Numbered from the stretch's first letter, positions 52,395-62,369 are shown. The stretch: DNA of 64,000 bases from Sporolactobacillus sp. CQH2019 (GCF_028765345.1 NZ_JARAJZ010000003.1:51594-115593); one strand, 5' to 3'. Numbers and translations: made by a program. Notes: generated by a model not told the origin, from the sequence alone.

Positions 52395-53511
52395 GTTTAC
52401 CCACCTGGAACGGATGACGGATGACACCGGATTGCTGGAACACGCCATCGGCAGCGTTCCGCGCCGCGGCGAAGGCTACACGACGGACGATAATGCACGC
52501 GCGCTTTGGGCGGCGTCGGACTGGTTCCATTTTTTCGACAGCCGTAAGAATGCGAATCGCGCGCAGGACAAGGAAAAATTATTGCGGCTCAGCCATATCT
52601 ACCTCGCGTTTCTCTCCTGGACACAGCAGCCGGACGGCCATTTCTACAACAATTACAGTTATGATCGGGACAAAGAACAGGAGATGCCGTCCGATGACTG
52701 CCTGGGCCGGACGCTGTGGGGACTTGCCGTTGCTGCGATTCACCTGCCGCACCCCGACAGCCGTTTTGCGGCCAAAGAAATCTTCCGGAAGGGCATGGAT
52801 GCCCTCCCGCAGCTCACTCATTCACGCGGCCAGGCCTATACATTATCGGCATTAAGCACATTGCTGCGCCATGCACAGCAGGAACATGAGCCGGATTCCT
52901 TTGACACCTTTATTAAATCCGAGGCGCCCGGGGAAATCTGGCTTCTGGAAAAAAAGCTGATCAATCTCTATGTACAAAATAAAAAAGACGGCTGGCACTG
53001 GTTCGAGGCGGCCATGACTTACGGAAACGGCGTGCTGCCCTGGGCGCTCTTGCAGTCGCAGCGCGTCACCGGAAACCAGGAGGCATTGCGGATCGCACAT
53101 GAGTCGCTGGACTTCCTGATCGAGAAAATGGCAGCGGCCGACGGGACGGTCCATCCGATCGGCAACAAAGGCTGGTGCACACCCGAGGCGCAGAGCCGGT
53201 GGGATCAGCAGCCGCTTGAAGTGCTGGCGCTGGCGCTTGCATCGGAGGCTGCGGCCAAAAGCCTGCATCCGGAAAAACAGTATCTCGACATCATTCGAAA
53301 ATGCCATGCCTGGTTTTACGGAGCAAACGATCTGCACGTGCCCGCCGCCAACATCGACGAAGGCGGCGGTTACGACGGCCTGCGTCCGGACGGCCTCAAC
53401 AGGAACCAGGGTGCGGAGTCGACACTCTCTTACCTGCTGACAGAACTGATCTACACACGGACCATTCTGACGAATAACGGAGAGGGCCGGAAAAGCATGC
53501 AGACAGTATGA
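52369..53511 (+). CDS. Glycosidase-like (alpha/alpha)-barrel protein partnered with the glycosyltransferase
   Basis: The 380-residue protein lacks a signal peptide and is predicted to be all-helical, with repeats typical of (alpha/alpha)6 sugar-active enzymes: GYTTDDNARAL near the N-terminus, PSDDCLGRTLWGLA, HWFEAAMTYGNGVLPWALL and a C-terminal GGGYDGLRPDGLNRNQGAESTLSYL. Proteins of this type are usually encoded next to GT4 enzymes, and the two genes overlap by 26 bases here. The reaction is unknown; processing of a glycan made by the partner is a guess. GGAGG lies 3 bases before ATG 52369; TTG 52375 is an alternative. Confidence 0.7.
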   Translation: MSLQPIPVKFTHLERMTDDTGLLEHAIGSVPRRGEGYTTDDNARALWAASDWFHFFDSRKNANRAQDKEKLLRLSHIYLAFLSWTQQPDGHFYNNYSYDRDKEQEMPSDDCLGRTLWGLAVAAIHLPHPDSRFAAKEIFRKGMDALPQLTHSRGQAYTLSALSTLLRHAQQEHEPDSFDTFIKSEAPGEIWLLEKKLINLYVQNKKDGWHWFEAAMTYGNGVLPWALLQSQRVTGNQEALRIAHESLDFLIEKMAAADGTVHPIGNKGWCTPEAQSRWDQQPLEVLALALASEAAAKSLHPEKQYLDIIRKCHAWFYGANDLHVPAANIDEGGGYDGLRPDGLNRNQGAESTLSYLLTELIYTRTILTNNGEGRKSMQTV

Positions 53512-53590
53512 AGTATGCAAGGTTGATTTCCGATCATTGCTGAGACTATAAGAAATCATAAGTGATCGTGTTGTGAAAAGAGGCTCTTCC

Positions 53591-53755
53591 ATGCATCCCG
53601 TTCAGTCGGGGAAAATCGAGCCGAAAATGAGCACCAAAGATCAAGTGTCAGCGTCATCAGATGATTATCCCGTTCAGTCGGGATGCGGATCCGACTGTCC
53701 CCATTGCTGCACAGCCAAACAGTCCGCCTTTTTCGGTAGAAAGAAGAGTTATTGA
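53591..53755 (+). CDS. Small cysteine-rich protein (54 residues), hypothetical
   Basis: ATG 53591 has AAGAGG 8 bases upstream. The peptide ends with a cysteine cluster (CGSDCPHCC) followed by a basic tail, and it contains PVQSG twice because of a DNA repeat. I recognise no family. A metal-binding small protein is conceivable, but the frame may be chance. Confidence 0.3.
   Translation: MHPVQSGKIEPKMSTKDQVSASSDDYPVQSGCGSDCPHCCTAKQSAFFGRKKSY
53595..53684. repeat. Direct repeat of a short palindrome (two copies, 72 bp apart)
   Basis: ATCCCGTTCAGTCGGG occurs at 53595-53610 and 53667-53682. Each forms a CCCG/CGGG hairpin with loop TTCAGT; the second stem extends to 6 bp (ATCCCG/CGGGAT). Confidence 0.65.
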
Positions 53756-53937
53756 GAATCGAACGCTTTTGTATGTGCCCCGCACTTAGCTGACAGACCG
53801 AACCTTCCAGACAGATGATCATTAAGGAACAAAACGTTTTCGAATACCTCGCACGGGTCTTTTAGTCGGTGACGTGCCGGAAATAGGAAATGCTGCCAGA
53901 CAAATAAATTGTATCTTTGCTAAGGAGAGCGGTTGCC

Positions 53938-54021
53938 GTGGGACTGTTCAATGCAATACCAGTTCTACCGGGAAAAGTTTCACCCACATCCAATCCTGCT
54001 TTTGTTTTTTTAGAAAATTGA
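53938..54021 (+). CDS. Short frame of 27 codons at the composition boundary, possibly a truncated gene
   Basis: GTG 53938 follows AAGGAG at proper distance and encodes a 27-residue peptide beginning MGLFNAIPVLPGKV. The frame crosses the point where base composition changes and stops soon after. It may be the 5' end of a gene cut off by insertion of the AT-rich block. I recognise no family. Confidence 0.25.
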   Translation: MGLFNAIPVLPGKVSPTSNPAFVFLEN

Positions 54022-54055
54022 TTGTTGATTTTTATTGCTCTCTTATATGAGACAA

Positions 54056-54119
54056 CACCTCATACTGATAAGTATTTTGGGTTAAATTTACTTTATCAAA
54101 AATTGAGGTGCTTTTTTAT
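54056..54119 (+). terminator. Long hairpin terminator in the AT-rich block
   Basis: CACCTCA (54056-54062) pairs with TGAGGTG (54104-54110); an inner stem (TGATAAGTA with TACTTTATCA, one bulge) fits inside, and CTTTTTTATT follows. Confidence 0.6.
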
Positions 54120-54314
54120 TGCTAAGAATCTTTTTATTTCCCTCATCATAGGAAAATAAAGTGTTCAATTTTTACATTGCACACTGCAAAAGCGGAGAAT
54201 ACAAGACTTGCATAGAATGAGTGTTTAGCAATTTTTCTTCAAGAAAGGCGGTCAGTCTTTTTTAATCACCCGAACAGCAAATACTAAGCCCATGGAAAAA
54301 ATTGCTGTTTTAAA

Positions 54315-56195
54315 TCATTTTTCGAGATAGAATATTTTTATAAACTCGTCAAAGTTTTTAACCTGCAGTAATTTATCAAGCTTTGCTGAATTTGTAATTA
54401 GCCCTGCTAAATGGTCATGGAAATTGCGAATAAGATCAATTTCATTTTTTGCCACTCCTATTAGAAAAATTAATTTTACTTCCTGACCATCAATCCATTT
54501 AACTGAGTTTTTTAAAACATTGACATAAATAAACGATCGTTCAATTCGATACTTTAATGGATGCGGAATAACAATATAATGTCCAATGAACGTAGAAGAT
54601 AGTAATTCACGTTTTAATATCTCTTTTTCAAATAAATCATTAATAACTAAATGATGTTTTAAATCGGTGCAAATATCATGCACCACTTCCAGATAGTTAT
54701 TATAAGAATTTACGCTAATTTTAAAGTAATCCGGACAAAATATTTTTTGAGATTGAATTTTAAAAGCACTGATATTATTAATAAATTGTTGGATTTTATC
54801 AATGTCATTATCTGTCAGCAGTGGATTCACAAATAATGTAGGTAATTTAAGAGTATTTATTGGCGTTGTGGAAATCACGCCATCAACTTGATTCAAAAGC
54901 AGTTCTTTTTTGAAATCTGATTTTGACAGGACTGGAAAGATCTGCAATTTATTTTTAAACAGATGGATTAGTTGCGTTTCAATTAATCTGATAGTTCCAA
55001 TCCCAGCACCACAAACTAATATGATGGATGGAACATTGGTACTAAATGTACTGTGACTTCGCTCAATTGCTCCCCGAACATGTAAAGCTAAAAAACCAAT
55101 TTCATCTTCAGCAATAAATCTATCCCCCAAAACCTGATTGAGACTTTCCAACACTAAGTTAAATTCAAAAGCATATTTTTCTTTGATTTCATTTAAAAGC
55201 GGATTGCGATTATAAAGACCTATCTTAAGACGTTCTAAGAAATACGCAAAATGAAGCTGTATATCCTTATTAAATAAACTATCTCTTTTAAGATTCAGTC
55301 CCGTTTTTTGATCTATAATCGTTATAAATTTCACAATGATTTTATCAAGCATGCGCTGATCATCAAATATTGTTAATGAAAGTTTTGCCATCAAATGTAT
55401 ATTAAGCTGCAGCTTTTCTTCATGGGGGAAAGTAATATTAAATTCATTTTCAATTTCTGTGATAATATTTTTTGCAGCATCACTAATTTCATTAGATGCA
55501 TACGGGAAAGTGTTCTCTAAAAAATTTCCATTCTTTGTTCGCAGAACCATAATCCACAAATGACAGATAAGTGCATCGTATTGACATTCTGGAACGGTAA
55601 TGTGCGTTCGCGTCAAATTCCCTACGATGATTCTTCGCAGCGCCGTAATTTCAGTTTTTGGAATAAGGGGTATAAGATAATGATTCTCACTTCTGTCAGA
55701 ATATAGAAGATCCATTAATGCCTCTCGAATGTTCGCTTCATCACCGCTAATCATAATTCCATAATAAGGTTTGTTATTGAAATGTAATTGATATTTCTTT
55801 AGACCTTTTTTCACTTTTCTTAAATCATTAGTGATTGTCTGTGGACTAACATGTAGCATCTCGGCAATGTCGTTTACTTTAACGTAGTTGTTTCTCGTTA
55901 AAAAGAAGTAGGTTAAATAACTAATCCGTTCATCAACTCTTTCTGGTAAGAGAGACTTTTGTTCTTTTTGACTAGTTGAGATAATGGGCCTGCTAATATA
56001 GTAACACCCGCTTTTTTTTGAATATTTTACTTGATGAACTGGTTCATCAATCGTGTTATTGATTTCTCTAATATAAAGGCGAATCGTCCTTGACGATTTA
56101 TGAAATGTGTAACCTAACTCTCTTAGAGTCGCATTAGGATGACTAGCTATTTTTTTATAGATCGCGAGTAATGCTTTATTCAACTTTTCTGACAT
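54315..56195 (-). CDS. PRD-containing transcriptional regulator with EIIB- and EIIA-like domains (BglG/MtlR/LicR type)
   Basis: The 626-residue protein has two N-terminal helix-turn-helix regions (about 15-40 and 100-130), two PRD modules (conserved His in LALHVRGAIER of the second), an EIIB-like domain with CGAGIGT (about residue 393) and a C-terminal EIIA domain (IPHPLKYR). Such activators are switched by phosphorylation from HPr and the cognate PTS. It is divergent from the EIIABC gene, 183 bases apart, and is its likely activator. Codon use is AT-rich like the rest of the block. Confidence 0.87.
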   Translation of the reverse strand: MSEKLNKALLAIYKKIASHPNATLRELGYTFHKSSRTIRLYIREINNTIDEPVHQVKYSKKSGCYYISRPIISTSQKEQKSLLPERVDERISYLTYFFLTRNNYVKVNDIAEMLHVSPQTITNDLRKVKKGLKKYQLHFNNKPYYGIMISGDEANIREALMDLLYSDRSENHYLIPLIPKTEITALRRIIVGNLTRTHITVPECQYDALICHLWIMVLRTKNGNFLENTFPYASNEISDAAKNIITEIENEFNITFPHEEKLQLNIHLMAKLSLTIFDDQRMLDKIIVKFITIIDQKTGLNLKRDSLFNKDIQLHFAYFLERLKIGLYNRNPLLNEIKEKYAFEFNLVLESLNQVLGDRFIAEDEIGFLALHVRGAIERSHSTFSTNVPSIILVCGAGIGTIRLIETQLIHLFKNKLQIFPVLSKSDFKKELLLNQVDGVISTTPINTLKLPTLFVNPLLTDNDIDKIQQFINNISAFKIQSQKIFCPDYFKISVNSYNNYLEVVHDICTDLKHHLVINDLFEKEILKRELLSSTFIGHYIVIPHPLKYRIERSFIYVNVLKNSVKWIDGQEVKLIFLIGVAKNEIDLIRNFHDHLAGLITNSAKLDKLLQVKNFDEFIKIFYLEK

Positions 56196-56305
56196 TTTTT
56201 CCTACATCCCCCTTGCAGTGCCATTAGAACTACCACTTTAATTATAGCTGATGCTATTAGAAATCTGATTATATATTTTTGCCATTTACTAATCAGAATA
56301 ATTGA

Positions 56306-56320
56306 ATGGAAACGGTTACG
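56306..56320 (+). promoter_or_regulatory. cre-like site upstream of the PTS gene
   Basis: ATGGAAACGGTTACG fits the cre consensus except for the last base (G instead of A/T). Confidence 0.5.
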
Positions 56321-56337
56321 CTTGTGACGTATATTAT

Positions 56338-56355
56338 TTGTGAAATAGATAACAA
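56338..56355 (+). promoter_or_regulatory. Weak Rex-like inverted repeat upstream of the PTS gene
   Basis: TTGTGAA-N4-ATAACAA resembles the redox-sensor Rex site TTGTGAA-N4-TTCACAA at 12 of 14 positions. A link between NADH level and an anaerobic radical-enzyme cluster would make sense, but the match may be chance in AT-rich DNA. Confidence 0.25.
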
Positions 56356-56378
56356 ATTGATTGTAGGAGGATAAAATA

Positions 56379-58343
56379 ATGAATATAGAACATTTGTTTT
56401 CAGAAAAACTCGTAACAATCGATTTACATTCGAACACGAAGGAAGGTGCCATTACTGAGTTAGCAAATCTGCTTTATCAGCAGGACAGGATTAGCGACAT
56501 TGATAAATTTGTTAAGGCTGTATTCTCAAGAGAAAATGAATTATCAACAACATTTGAACACGGAGTTGCATTGCCTCATGCCAAATCAGACACAGTGAAA
56601 CAGACAAGTATTGCTATTGGTATTAGCAGAAGGGGAATCTATGATTCAAAAAAGACGGACCAACAACCGATAACTATTTTTGTATTAATTGCATCAAAAA
56701 AACTTTCAAATAATGAACATATACAAGCACTTTCTCTGGTAACAGCTAAACTACTCGATGAAGAATTCAGAAAATCTTTGTTAACGGCCAAGTCTAATAA
56801 AGAGCTTTACCAGTTATTAACAATTGAAAAAAAAGAACCCACGAACATCGACATAAAAAAAACCAAAGATCAACGATTTTTTATTGGTGTGACAGGCTGC
56901 CCCGTTGGTATTGCCCATACGTATTTAGCTGAGAGTTCGTTAAAAAAGACCGCTAAAGAATTAGGCGTTGCCATTAAAGTCGAAACTAATGGCTCAATTG
57001 GGGTACAAAACGAACCGACTCCGGACGAAATAGCACTTGCGGATGCAATTATTATTGCAAGTGATAAAAAGGTTGAACTTGAACGATTTCAGGGAAAACA
57101 CGTAGTTTTTGCAGGTACAAAAGATGCAATCGACCATGCGGATCGTTTATTTAAGCAGGCAATGGATCCAGATGCACCTATTTATAAAGCTAATAATAAA
57201 CATCAACCAAAACAAAGAACAGAGAAAGTTAAAGGTGGCTCTAATTTATATAAATATCTAATGAACGGCGTTTCGTACATGATTCCGTTTGTGGTTGTCG
57301 GCGGGTTGCTTATCGCTCTTTCATTAGCCATTGGTGGCAAGCCAACTCCTGCGGGGTTACAAATCCCAAAAGGGAGTTTCTGGGCGGAAGTAAACCAGGT
57401 TGGTGTTACAGGATTCACATTAATGATTCCTATCTTGGCAGGTTTTATCGCATATGCAATTGGTGACCGAGCGGCATTAGCTCCCGGTATGATTGGCGGA
57501 TGGATCGCAAATAATGGTTCTTTCTATCATGCACAGGCAGGGGCCGGTTTTATTGGAGCTATTATTGCCGGCTTATTAGTTGGTTATTTTGTTTTGTTGA
57601 TTAAGAAAGCCCCAATTCCGAAAATTTTGGAGCCGCTCATGCCAATTATGATCATTCCAATTTTAGCGACGTTATTTATAGCATCAATCTTTATCTTCAT
57701 CATTGGTGCTCCGATCTCATCACTTATGAACGAGCTATATAAAGTATTAACGGGATTATCAGGCGGTAGCGTCGTTATCCTTGGTATTGTTATCGGATTG
57801 ATGCAAGGATTTGATATGGGTGGCCCCTTTGGAAAAGTTGCATTTCTATTTAGTGTGGGTCTCATTGCAGAAGGACAGACACAATTTATGGGCGCTCAGG
57901 CATGTGCTATCCCTGTAGCACCGCTTGGCATGGGTTTAGCGACCTTCATTGCAAAAAAATATTTTGATAAAGAATCGATTGCGAATGGTAAGTCTGCATT
58001 AGCCATGGGTCTTGTTGGTATCTCGGAAGGCGCAATCCCATTTGCGGCGTCTGATCCATTAATTGTTATTCCATCGAATATGATTGGCAGTGTGGTTGCA
58101 TGTGTTTTAGGCTTTTTGTTCGGGATTACAGATGCAGTTGCACATGGTGGTCCCATTGTTGTTCTTTTAGGAGCAGTAAACAAACCCCTTCTTGCATTGT
58201 TTGCAATGCTTATGGGAACGATAGTTACTGCAGGCACCTATCTAATACTAAAACGTCTATTTACGTCTCATAAAAAACAAACTGTTAATGATATTAATAC
58301 TAGTTCAGCAATTAAGCAGAGTGGGTTGGAACAGGTTCAATAA
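56379..58343 (+). CDS. PTS fructose-family EIIABC
   Basis: The 654-residue fused protein has EIIA with active His66 (VALPHAKS), EIIB with active Cys174 (TGCPVGIAHT) and an EIIC membrane domain from about residue 290 (NGVSYMIPFVVVGGLLIA, GLMQGFDMGGPFGK, ISEGAIPFAASDP). It imports and phosphorylates a sugar or polyol. Fructose-family EIIs also carry mannitol analogues, 2-O-mannosylglycerate and unidentified substrates. GTAGGAGG precedes the ATG. The adjacent glycyl radical enzyme suggests the phosphorylated product is not simply fructose 1-phosphate. Confidence 0.93.
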   Translation: MNIEHLFSEKLVTIDLHSNTKEGAITELANLLYQQDRISDIDKFVKAVFSRENELSTTFEHGVALPHAKSDTVKQTSIAIGISRRGIYDSKKTDQQPITIFVLIASKKLSNNEHIQALSLVTAKLLDEEFRKSLLTAKSNKELYQLLTIEKKEPTNIDIKKTKDQRFFIGVTGCPVGIAHTYLAESSLKKTAKELGVAIKVETNGSIGVQNEPTPDEIALADAIIIASDKKVELERFQGKHVVFAGTKDAIDHADRLFKQAMDPDAPIYKANNKHQPKQRTEKVKGGSNLYKYLMNGVSYMIPFVVVGGLLIALSLAIGGKPTPAGLQIPKGSFWAEVNQVGVTGFTLMIPILAGFIAYAIGDRAALAPGMIGGWIANNGSFYHAQAGAGFIGAIIAGLLVGYFVLLIKKAPIPKILEPLMPIMIIPILATLFIASIFIFIIGAPISSLMNELYKVLTGLSGGSVVILGIVIGLMQGFDMGGPFGKVAFLFSVGLIAEGQTQFMGAQACAIPVAPLGMGLATFIAKKYFDKESIANGKSALAMGLVGISEGAIPFAASDPLIVIPSNMIGSVVACVLGFLFGITDAVAHGGPIVVLLGAVNKPLLALFAMLMGTIVTAGTYLILKRLFTSHKKQTVNDINTSSAIKQSGLEQVQ

Positions 58344-59130
58344 GAATGGATCTCCATTATAGAATGAGGAAATATAAAAAATCTTGAGATTAAGTATGAG
58401 AACCGACCTCCCAGTTAAGTGGTTAAAAGGAGGTTCACCAACAGACTCTAACTGAGCCGTACGTGGATCTCCCGCTTTATTCTCATTTTCCTTTATACTA
58501 AGATCCCCCAAATTGATATTATTGGATTTTTTGATCGATGCGATTTGCATAATTATATCAATAGAAGAGATTGGCTAAGCTAAAAAAGTTTTATTGAAGT
58601 GAGTCTTTGGTCATCTTATTGTAGTTTTTCAGAAATCTAGGCTCTTTATGGTTATTATAGCGAGTCATCTTTTTACGATCGACTTCTCAAATGTTGAATT
58701 ACAAATTGCCATTTATGGTTCACTTGTCAAGACATAGTGCAATGAATTATGGAATCCGCAATTATCCACGCCGAGGCTGGGATTCTTTTCTGCCTTTAGT
58801 CAAGCTTTTGGGTAAAATAACAATCGGTGATGGCGGAATCTCTAAAGGCCTCCGGAAAAAGAGTACACAATTTAGAATGTCTACGCCTTTTTCGTGATCA
58901 TTATACTGGATCCTAAGTCGGGATGAATTAAAATGATTAAAAACGACTAAAATTGAATAATAATGATGTAAAATGAATTGAAGTATTGCCATAAAAGGTT
59001 TATGATCTAAGTGAAGAGAAGAAACTTTACCATTTTTGTTTCGCAAATTAAAAATTATCATTTGAAACTCATCCCCATGCCTTAAATTTCCTTAAAACAA
59101 TTTTGGGGGGAATGAAGGAGAAGAAGCTCT
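58344..59130. other. Intergenic region between PTS and DeoR regulator genes
   Basis: No gene is supported. A GAATCC/GGGATTC hairpin lies near 58752-58786. The stretch 58395-58480 on the minus strand ends in ACGTACGGCTC, which recalls the 3' part of a group II intron domain V, but no 5' part is seen. Confidence 0.45.
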
Positions 59131-59928
59131 ATGCTTGCTAAGGAACGACTATTATATATTTTAAAAAGATTACAAATCCAACCCTCCATTAGTGTTATTG
59201 ATTTAGCAAAAGAACTCTCGGTTTCTAAATCAACTGTCCAAAGAGATTTGAGAATATTGGAAAATAAAAAAAGAATCACCAGAGAACGAGGCGGTGCCGT
59301 GGCAAAAAAATTCGAAAAAACGATGAGCGATTTAACTGATGCTCCGGTTCTTAGTAAAATTAACGAAAACATTGAAACAAAAAAAGCCATTTGTAGTGTT
59401 GCTGCAGGGGCTGTTCATGATGGTGATTTAATTTTTATTGATTCTGGTACAACACCAAGCTACTTAATTCAGTATCTTCAAAATAAGAAGATTAAAATTG
59501 TAACCTACAATCTCTTGATATTGTCGAAAACTGCCGGTACTAATTCAGATGTTTATATGCTTGGCGGTGAATACAATCCTAAATATGAAGTTTGTTATGG
59601 ACCAATTACAGTTGAACAAATTAAACAATTTAGATTTGATCATGCTTTTATTGGCGCAAATGGAGTCGACACAAAATTACAAGAGGTTTATACAAGTGAA
59701 TTTGAAATGGGAGCTTTAAAAAAGGCTGCAATGGAAAGAAGTGTATGTTCCTATCTGTTAGTGGATTCATCAAAATTTGATCTGACTGGATTATGTACAT
59801 TTGGATATTTCAAACAATTTGATGCGATATATGTTGATCGGTTTCCAAAGGGGATTAAAAAAAGCAGGAATATAGTTGAAGTAAACAAAGAAATAAAAAC
59901 GACGGATCAAACTGCGGATTTCAACTAA
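59131..59928 (+). CDS. DeoR-family transcriptional regulator
   Basis: The 265-residue protein has the DeoR helix-turn-helix (about 18-40, VIDLAKELSVSKSTVQRDLRILE) and the sugar-phosphate-sensing domain with FIDSGTTPSYL, YMLGGEY and GANGVD. Such regulators repress catabolic genes until a phosphorylated sugar binds. It directly precedes the glycyl radical enzyme gene and may control it. AAGGAGAAG lies upstream of ATG 59131. Confidence 0.9.
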   Translation: MLAKERLLYILKRLQIQPSISVIDLAKELSVSKSTVQRDLRILENKKRITRERGGAVAKKFEKTMSDLTDAPVLSKINENIETKKAICSVAAGAVHDGDLIFIDSGTTPSYLIQYLQNKKIKIVTYNLLILSKTAGTNSDVYMLGGEYNPKYEVCYGPITVEQIKQFRFDHAFIGANGVDTKLQEVYTSEFEMGALKKAAMERSVCSYLLVDSSKFDLTGLCTFGYFKQFDAIYVDRFPKGIKKSRNIVEVNKEIKTTDQTADFN

Positions 59929-60071
59929 TAAAAAAGCCCGTTTTTGAAAAATTTTTCCTGAAAAATTAAATCACTTGTCGATTAATATATTTCGAATTGT
60001 TGGAATAATGTGCCGATAATAGTGATTATTTTGGTTGTATCTAAATCATGTTAAGGAGGAGCGAAGTTGAT

Positions 60072-62369
60072 ATGAAAACTAAAGTTGAAAATGTTGTTGG
60101 TGCTCAAAACGTAGAGGTCAGTATCAAATTACCTTGTGAAAAATCTTTACTGGAACAATTGGAAATCATGGAACAATATACTCAAGTGCACCGAGATTCA
60201 TTGAATCTTTCTAAGGAAAAGCGTGAAATTAACTGTCTTAACGTAATTTATCCTCAACTATTTAGAAGAATTGAGGATCAAGATTTAATTGCCGGAAGAT
60301 TAGACTTCTTACCAATTGGGTTTGGCTGCGTTACTTCATTGGGGGGCGTCGGTCATTATTGTGTTTTTGATAAACTGGAAAAGTTCCGTGACCAATTGCA
60401 AACTGAAGAGCAAAAGGCACGTGTTGATCAATTGTATAAGTATTGGGAGGATCATGATGTTAAGGCCTTATACTGTCGGGACATTTTAACGGAGGATACA
60501 ACTGGCCGATTTATTGATTGTAATTTTCCGCTAATGGCGACTGCTCGTTTAAGCGGCATGATGCTTGATTATCCGAGATTACTAAGTAATGGAATTAATG
60601 GACTAGAGAATATTGTCAGTCAAAAGCTTTTGGCTGATTCTAATAATGAATTTTTAAAGGCTTGTATTGAAGCATTTAAACTTTATAAAAAAGTCATAGA
60701 TTATGAGCGGAAATCGGTTCAAAATGCGATGGTCGGTACCGATAAACATCGAATGAACCAATTGAAATTAATCGAGGCAGATTTAGCAGCTATCAGAAGT
60801 GATCCTCCGAAAACGTTTCACCAGGCAATGCAAATGATTTGGATCTATGCGTTATTAGCTGGCTGCATTAATTATGGTCGACTTGATGATTACTTAGGGC
60901 CATATCTCAAGCATGATTTAGACAATGGCGTGATTACAATGAAAGATGCCTATAATTATATGAAATCACTTTGGACATTGATTGAAAATCGCCGTACAAC
61001 CGTTAACGGACGGATTATTGTCGGAGGTTATGGTCGGAAACATCCAGAAGCAGCAGATATATTTACTCGTCTTGCAATTCAGGTCACCAGGGATTGTAAA
61101 TTTGTCGAACCTCAATTTACACTGAGGATAACTAAAAATACACCTGAAGATATTATTGACGCTGCTTACGATAGTATTGGTGATGGAGCAACGTACCCTA
61201 CACTGTATAATGATGAAGTAAACGTTCCGGCGGTGATGTATGGAATGCGTGTTGATCGTCAAACAGCCGAACAATACGTACCGTTCGGCTGTGGTGAATT
61301 TGTTATTCAAGGACAAAGTGTTGGGACGCCCAATACGTTAATCAATTTGTTAAAGCTCTTGAATTTAACATTAAATAAAGGTATTGATCCGATGGATGGT
61401 ATAAAAAAATCTGGCCCGATTAAGATAAAGAATCTATCGGAATTTAAGACTTTTATTGAATTTTATGATCAATATAAACAAGTACTGAATTATTATTTTG
61501 ATTTATCAATTAAAGCACAATATTATAGTTATGATTCAATGGATAAAGAAGTTTCATTTATATTTGCAAGCATTCTTATGGATGATTGTATAGATCGTGG
61601 AAAATCCATCTTGGGCGGCGGTATCCGCTATTTAGGCGGGACAAATGAGACGTATGGCAATATTAATGCCAGTGATTCATTAATGGCTATAAAGAAGCTA
61701 GTCTTTGAAGATCACAAATATACGCTGGAAGAACTAAATAACGCTGCGGTGCATAATTTTAAAGGCTATGAAAATATTCAACAAGATTTATGGAATGTTG
61801 AAAAGTATGGAAATGATTTGGATGATGCTGATAATTTAGCTAATGATTTATTTGATTTTGTTGCTAAAGGAATCCGTCAAAGAGGTATTGAATACGGAAT
61901 GCAGTACTATTTGATTGTCATTAGCAATAATCAAACAAATACAGAATGGGGAAGAAGAACTTCAGCATCGTTAGATGGACGCCACGCCGGACAATTCATG
62001 AATCCTGCCAACAATCCGCAAGGTGGCGCTGATAAAAGCGGCCCGACAGCGATGCTAAATTCAATATCACGATTTAATGCAAAATATCATGGTGGTTCGG
62101 TACAAAATATTAAATTTACACCGCGCATGTTTAATAAGGATCGTCAAATTATTCAATGCCTTTTTAACGCCTATTTTAAGAAGGGAGGTTGCCATCTGAT
62201 GGTCACTGTCGTTGATAGAGGCGTTTTAGAGGATGCGCAAAAGCATCCTGAAAAATATCCTAATTTAATTGTTAGAGTAAGTGGTTTTAGCGCGGTATTT
62301 GTAAATCTAGAAAAAGATGTTCAGGATGAACTGTTAAGCAGGATGCTTTATGACGACGAAATTTCCTAA
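60072..62369 (+). CDS. Glycyl radical enzyme, eliminase/dehydratase-type (PFL-like superfamily), substrate unknown
   Basis: The 765-residue protein has the C-terminal radical motif VRVSGFSAVF (radical Gly about 738) and an active-site Cys407 in PFGCGEFVIQG. The Cys-x-Glu pair (Glu409) is the eliminase arrangement; pyruvate formate-lyase has two adjacent cysteines instead. The x residue is Gly rather than the Val seen in dehydratases such as glycerol dehydratase or CutC. AAGGAGGA lies 11 bases before ATG 60072; the ATG at 60048 precedes that site and is rejected. With the PTS and activase it forms a sugar-phosphate or polyol-phosphate radical pathway, comparable in layout to E. coli frw-pflCD. 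Confidence 0.88.
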   Translation: MKTKVENVVGAQNVEVSIKLPCEKSLLEQLEIMEQYTQVHRDSLNLSKEKREINCLNVIYPQLFRRIEDQDLIAGRLDFLPIGFGCVTSLGGVGHYCVFDKLEKFRDQLQTEEQKARVDQLYKYWEDHDVKALYCRDILTEDTTGRFIDCNFPLMATARLSGMMLDYPRLLSNGINGLENIVSQKLLADSNNEFLKACIEAFKLYKKVIDYERKSVQNAMVGTDKHRMNQLKLIEADLAAIRSDPPKTFHQAMQMIWIYALLAGCINYGRLDDYLGPYLKHDLDNGVITMKDAYNYMKSLWTLIENRRTTVNGRIIVGGYGRKHPEAADIFTRLAIQVTRDCKFVEPQFTLRITKNTPEDIIDAAYDSIGDGATYPTLYNDEVNVPAVMYGMRVDRQTAEQYVPFGCGEFVIQGQSVGTPNTLINLLKLLNLTLNKGIDPMDGIKKSGPIKIKNLSEFKTFIEFYDQYKQVLNYYFDLSIKAQYYSYDSMDKEVSFIFASILMDDCIDRGKSILGGGIRYLGGTNETYGNINASDSLMAIKKLVFEDHKYTLEELNNAAVHNFKGYENIQQDLWNVEKYGNDLDDADNLANDLFDFVAKGIRQRGIEYGMQYYLIVISNNQTNTEWGRRTSASLDGRHAGQFMNPANNPQGGADKSGPTAMLNSISRFNAKYHGGSVQNIKFTPRMFNKDRQIIQCLFNAYFKKGGCHLMVTVVDRGVLEDAQKHPEKYPNLIVRVSGFSAVFVNLEKDVQDELLSRMLYDDEIS

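Larger units (their letters stand above)
53512..54314. other. Intergenic region at the left edge of the AT-rich block
   Basis: It contains two short candidate frames, two copies of a CCCG-TTCAGT-CGGG hairpin and a terminator. Base composition becomes clearly AT-rich from about 53990. Confidence 0.55.

Noticed and set aside
58395-58480. Possible relic of a group II intron 3' end (ACGTACGGCTC on the minus strand)
   Set aside because: The complementary 5' half of domain V and any intron-encoded protein are missing, so the resemblance is too short.
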